A stretch of 64,000 nt of DNA from Mucilaginibacter sp. SMC90 (GTDB lineage Bacteria > Bacteroidota > Bacteroidia > Sphingobacteriales > Sphingobacteriaceae): positions 930,001-994,000 of the forward strand of contig NZ_CP094527.1 of assembly GCF_022811725.1 (NCBI RefSeq), in the 5' to 3' direction. The position numbers and the translations under genes are program-made. The notes under the pieces are model-generated. The model did not search any database. It saw only the letters and a list, made by a program, of their open reading frames with translations, and was not told the origin of the DNA. This document shows positions 62,573 to 64,000 of the stretch, in pieces. The stretch's first letter is position 1. Every line of letters begins with the position of its first letter.

Positions 62573-63475
62573 TTAGTCCCAAAGTTTTTCAGGATATACG
62601 CCGTTAGCTACCAGTTCAGATATGCTTTTTTGAACGATAGGCTTATCTTCTTTATATGTAACACCAAACCATTTTGAACCGGTTGGGATCACTTTAAATG
62701 CAGCAGTACCATCTTTGATCAGTTTATCTGCAGCCAATGGGATAAAGAATTCGGCTTTAGGATTGTTTTCGTTAGCAGCAACAAAGTCCACAAACATTTG
62801 CTCGCTTTGTTTAAAAATAGCCGGTGTAAAGCCCCAGAAATTCATTGATACACGGGTATCGTTAGGAAGTGCATACTCGCCGGTAGCATCTTTATAAGCT
62901 ACGCTGCCATCTTCTTTAAAGTAAACTTCGGTACGCTCGTTAATTTCAACCATGTTGCCGTTGTCGTCAACTTTGCACACGCCACGTGATACAGAGCCAT
63001 AGTCAGACAGGGTACGGTCAATCTGGTAACCGATCAATGAATACAGGTCATCTTTAACTTCGGTAGTTAAAAATTTAGCCATTTTTTCAAATGCATCATA
63101 ACCATAGTAATCATCAGCATTGATCACGCAAAAAGGCTCGTTTATTTGGTTACGTGCAGCAAGCACGGCATGAGCTGTTCCCCATGGTTTAGCGCGCTCA
63201 ATTTCTTTATCAATACCGAATTGCTTAAGGTCATAGCTCTGGAAAACATAATCTGTTTCAACACGGCCAGCCAGTTTAGGCTCAAAAATAGATTTAAAGC
63301 TATCAACAAACTCTTCGCGAATGATAAATGTAACTTTACCAAAACCTGCTTTTATTGCATCATATATTGAATAATCGATGATAGTTTCGCCATTAGGGCC
63401 AAAGCCGTCAACTTGTTTCATGCTACCATAGCGGCTGGCCATTCCTGCGGCCAGTATCAATAAGGTGGGTTTCAT
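62573..63475 (-). CDS. Sugar-phosphate nucleotidyltransferase-like protein
   Basis: A 300-residue protein. LLILAAGMASRYGSMKQVDG is the nucleotide-binding loop of the NTP_transferase family (LAAGxxxR), and INADDYYG holds the metal Asp pair. The family transfers a nucleotide to a sugar phosphate, for example in making NDP-glucose. The loop differs from RmlA and GalU in having SRYG in place of GTRL, as seen in a group of uncharacterised Bacteroidota enzymes. The exact substrate is not clear. It lies between the terminator and the M42 gene. Confidence 0.83.
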   Translation of the reverse strand: MKPTLLILAAGMASRYGSMKQVDGFGPNGETIIDYSIYDAIKAGFGKVTFIIREEFVDSFKSIFEPKLAGRVETDYVFQSYDLKQFGIDKEIERAKPWGTAHAVLAARNQINEPFCVINADDYYGYDAFEKMAKFLTTEVKDDLYSLIGYQIDRTLSDYGSVSRGVCKVDDNGNMVEINERTEVYFKEDGSVAYKDATGEYALPNDTRVSMNFWGFTPAIFKQSEQMFVDFVAANENNPKAEFFIPLAADKLIKDGTAAFKVIPTGSKWFGVTYKEDKPIVQKSISELVANGVYPEKLWD

Positions 63476-63571
63476 AGATAGTTTGAGGGGATTTTATTAA
63501 AAATCTGTTTTATGATTAATGTTAATAAGGAATGGATTTCTGCTCTTATTGTTTTACAAATTTCACTTTTG

Positions 63572-64000
63572 TTATTTGATATACCTGAAATCCTGTCCGG
63601 CCTGGATGTTTAAAAGCGACTCATATATCAAACGGATCACGTTGTCAACATCTTCTTTATGAATCATCTCTACAGTGGTATGCATATAACGTAAAGGTAA
63701 TGAGATCAGTGCCGATGGTACGCCATCATTGGAGTAAGCAAAGGCATCTGTATCGGTACCGGTTGAACGTGATGATGCCTGGCGCTGGAATGGGATCCCT
63801 GCTTTTTGGGCACTTTCAATAAGCAGCTTATTCAGATTGTTCTGAACTGCAGGTGCATATGATACTACCGGACCTTTACCGCAGGCCAGATCGCCCTGGG
63901 TAATTTTATTGATCATTGGTGTTTGCGTATCATGCGTTACGTCGGTAACAATGGCCACATTAGGTTTTATTTTATGGGCTATCATTTCGGCGCCGCGTAA
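63572..64000 (-). CDS. M42 family metallopeptidase (partial, N-terminus outside window)
   Basis: The last 142 codons are visible and the gene continues past the right edge. LRGAEM at the edge matches the GLRGA segment with the catalytic region before it. AIVTDVTHD carries a metal Asp, and LPLRYMHTTVEMIHKEDV holds the final metal His of M42 aminopeptidases. These are tetrahedral dodecamer aminopeptidases that trim peptides in the cytoplasm. Confidence 0.9.
   Translation of the reverse strand, partial: LRGAEMIAHKIKPNVAIVTDVTHDTQTPMINKITQGDLACGKGPVVSYAPAVQNNLNKLLIESAQKAGIPFQRQASSRSTGTDTDAFAYSNDGVPSALISLPLRYMHTTVEMIHKEDVDNVIRLIYESLLNIQAGQDFRYIK

Overview
The window looks like a chromosomal segment of a Bacteroidota bacterium, most likely family Sphingobacteriaceae (Mucilaginibacter or Pedobacter type). 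Supporting signs are a SusC/SusD outer-membrane pair, A-rich gene starts with hardly any Shine-Dalgarno sequence, promoters of the TTTG-N19/20-TAnnTTTG type special to this phylum, zinc-free forms of S14 and L36, and DUF4397, DUF5690 and SusD-like proteins. No rRNA, tRNA or CRISPR array was seen.

Positions 1-5300 hold a partial sugar cytidylyltransferase gene, a DUF4397 lipoprotein, a divergent SDR/HxlR pair, a secreted protein, and a MarR-GNAT fusion regulator with a DUF2000 partner. Positions 5445-20347 are the most interesting part. On the minus strand lie an XRE-cupin regulator, a phosphonatase-like HAD hydrolase, a DUF5690 transporter-like protein, a TIGR03364-type FAD oxidoreductase and a Tat-exported phospholipase C. 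Divergently on the plus strand lie a PhnZ-like HD oxygenase, SusC, SusD, an alkaline-phosphatase-superfamily enzyme and a Tat-type metallophosphoesterase. Together they suggest a phosphonate or phosphonolipid utilisation locus with its own outer-membrane importer.

Positions 20385-39080 are mixed accessory and housekeeping genes: a Gfo/Idh/MocA oxidoreductase, an rRNA-methyltransferase-like protein, an MlaE/MlaF ABC pair, PspC/LiaF-like envelope proteins, a NUDIX protein, an IS481-family element, a fungal-type prephenate dehydrogenase, a TetR regulon with two palindromic operators, and a NodZ/FUT8-like glycosyltransferase.

Positions 39540-55187 are one large ribosomal-protein operon from rplC to rplQ, including secY, map, infA and rpoA, with a near-ideal promoter at the front and a strong terminator at the end. 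rpsJ is not in front of rplC. The rest holds a GNAT enzyme, a candidate structured RNA, a protein made of five 19-residue repeats, dnaK, a GH31 glucosidase, small secreted or membrane proteins, a sugar-phosphate nucleotidyltransferase and a partial M42 peptidase.

Two kinds of intergenic structure recur. REP-like hairpins beginning with the bases GTCATTGC occur four times, and one is split by the IS481 element with a clean 5-bp target duplication. Separately, a dozen gaps hold runs of degenerate 7- or 8-base words, usually as two inverted arms. Nearly every wide gap in the ribosomal operon carries one.
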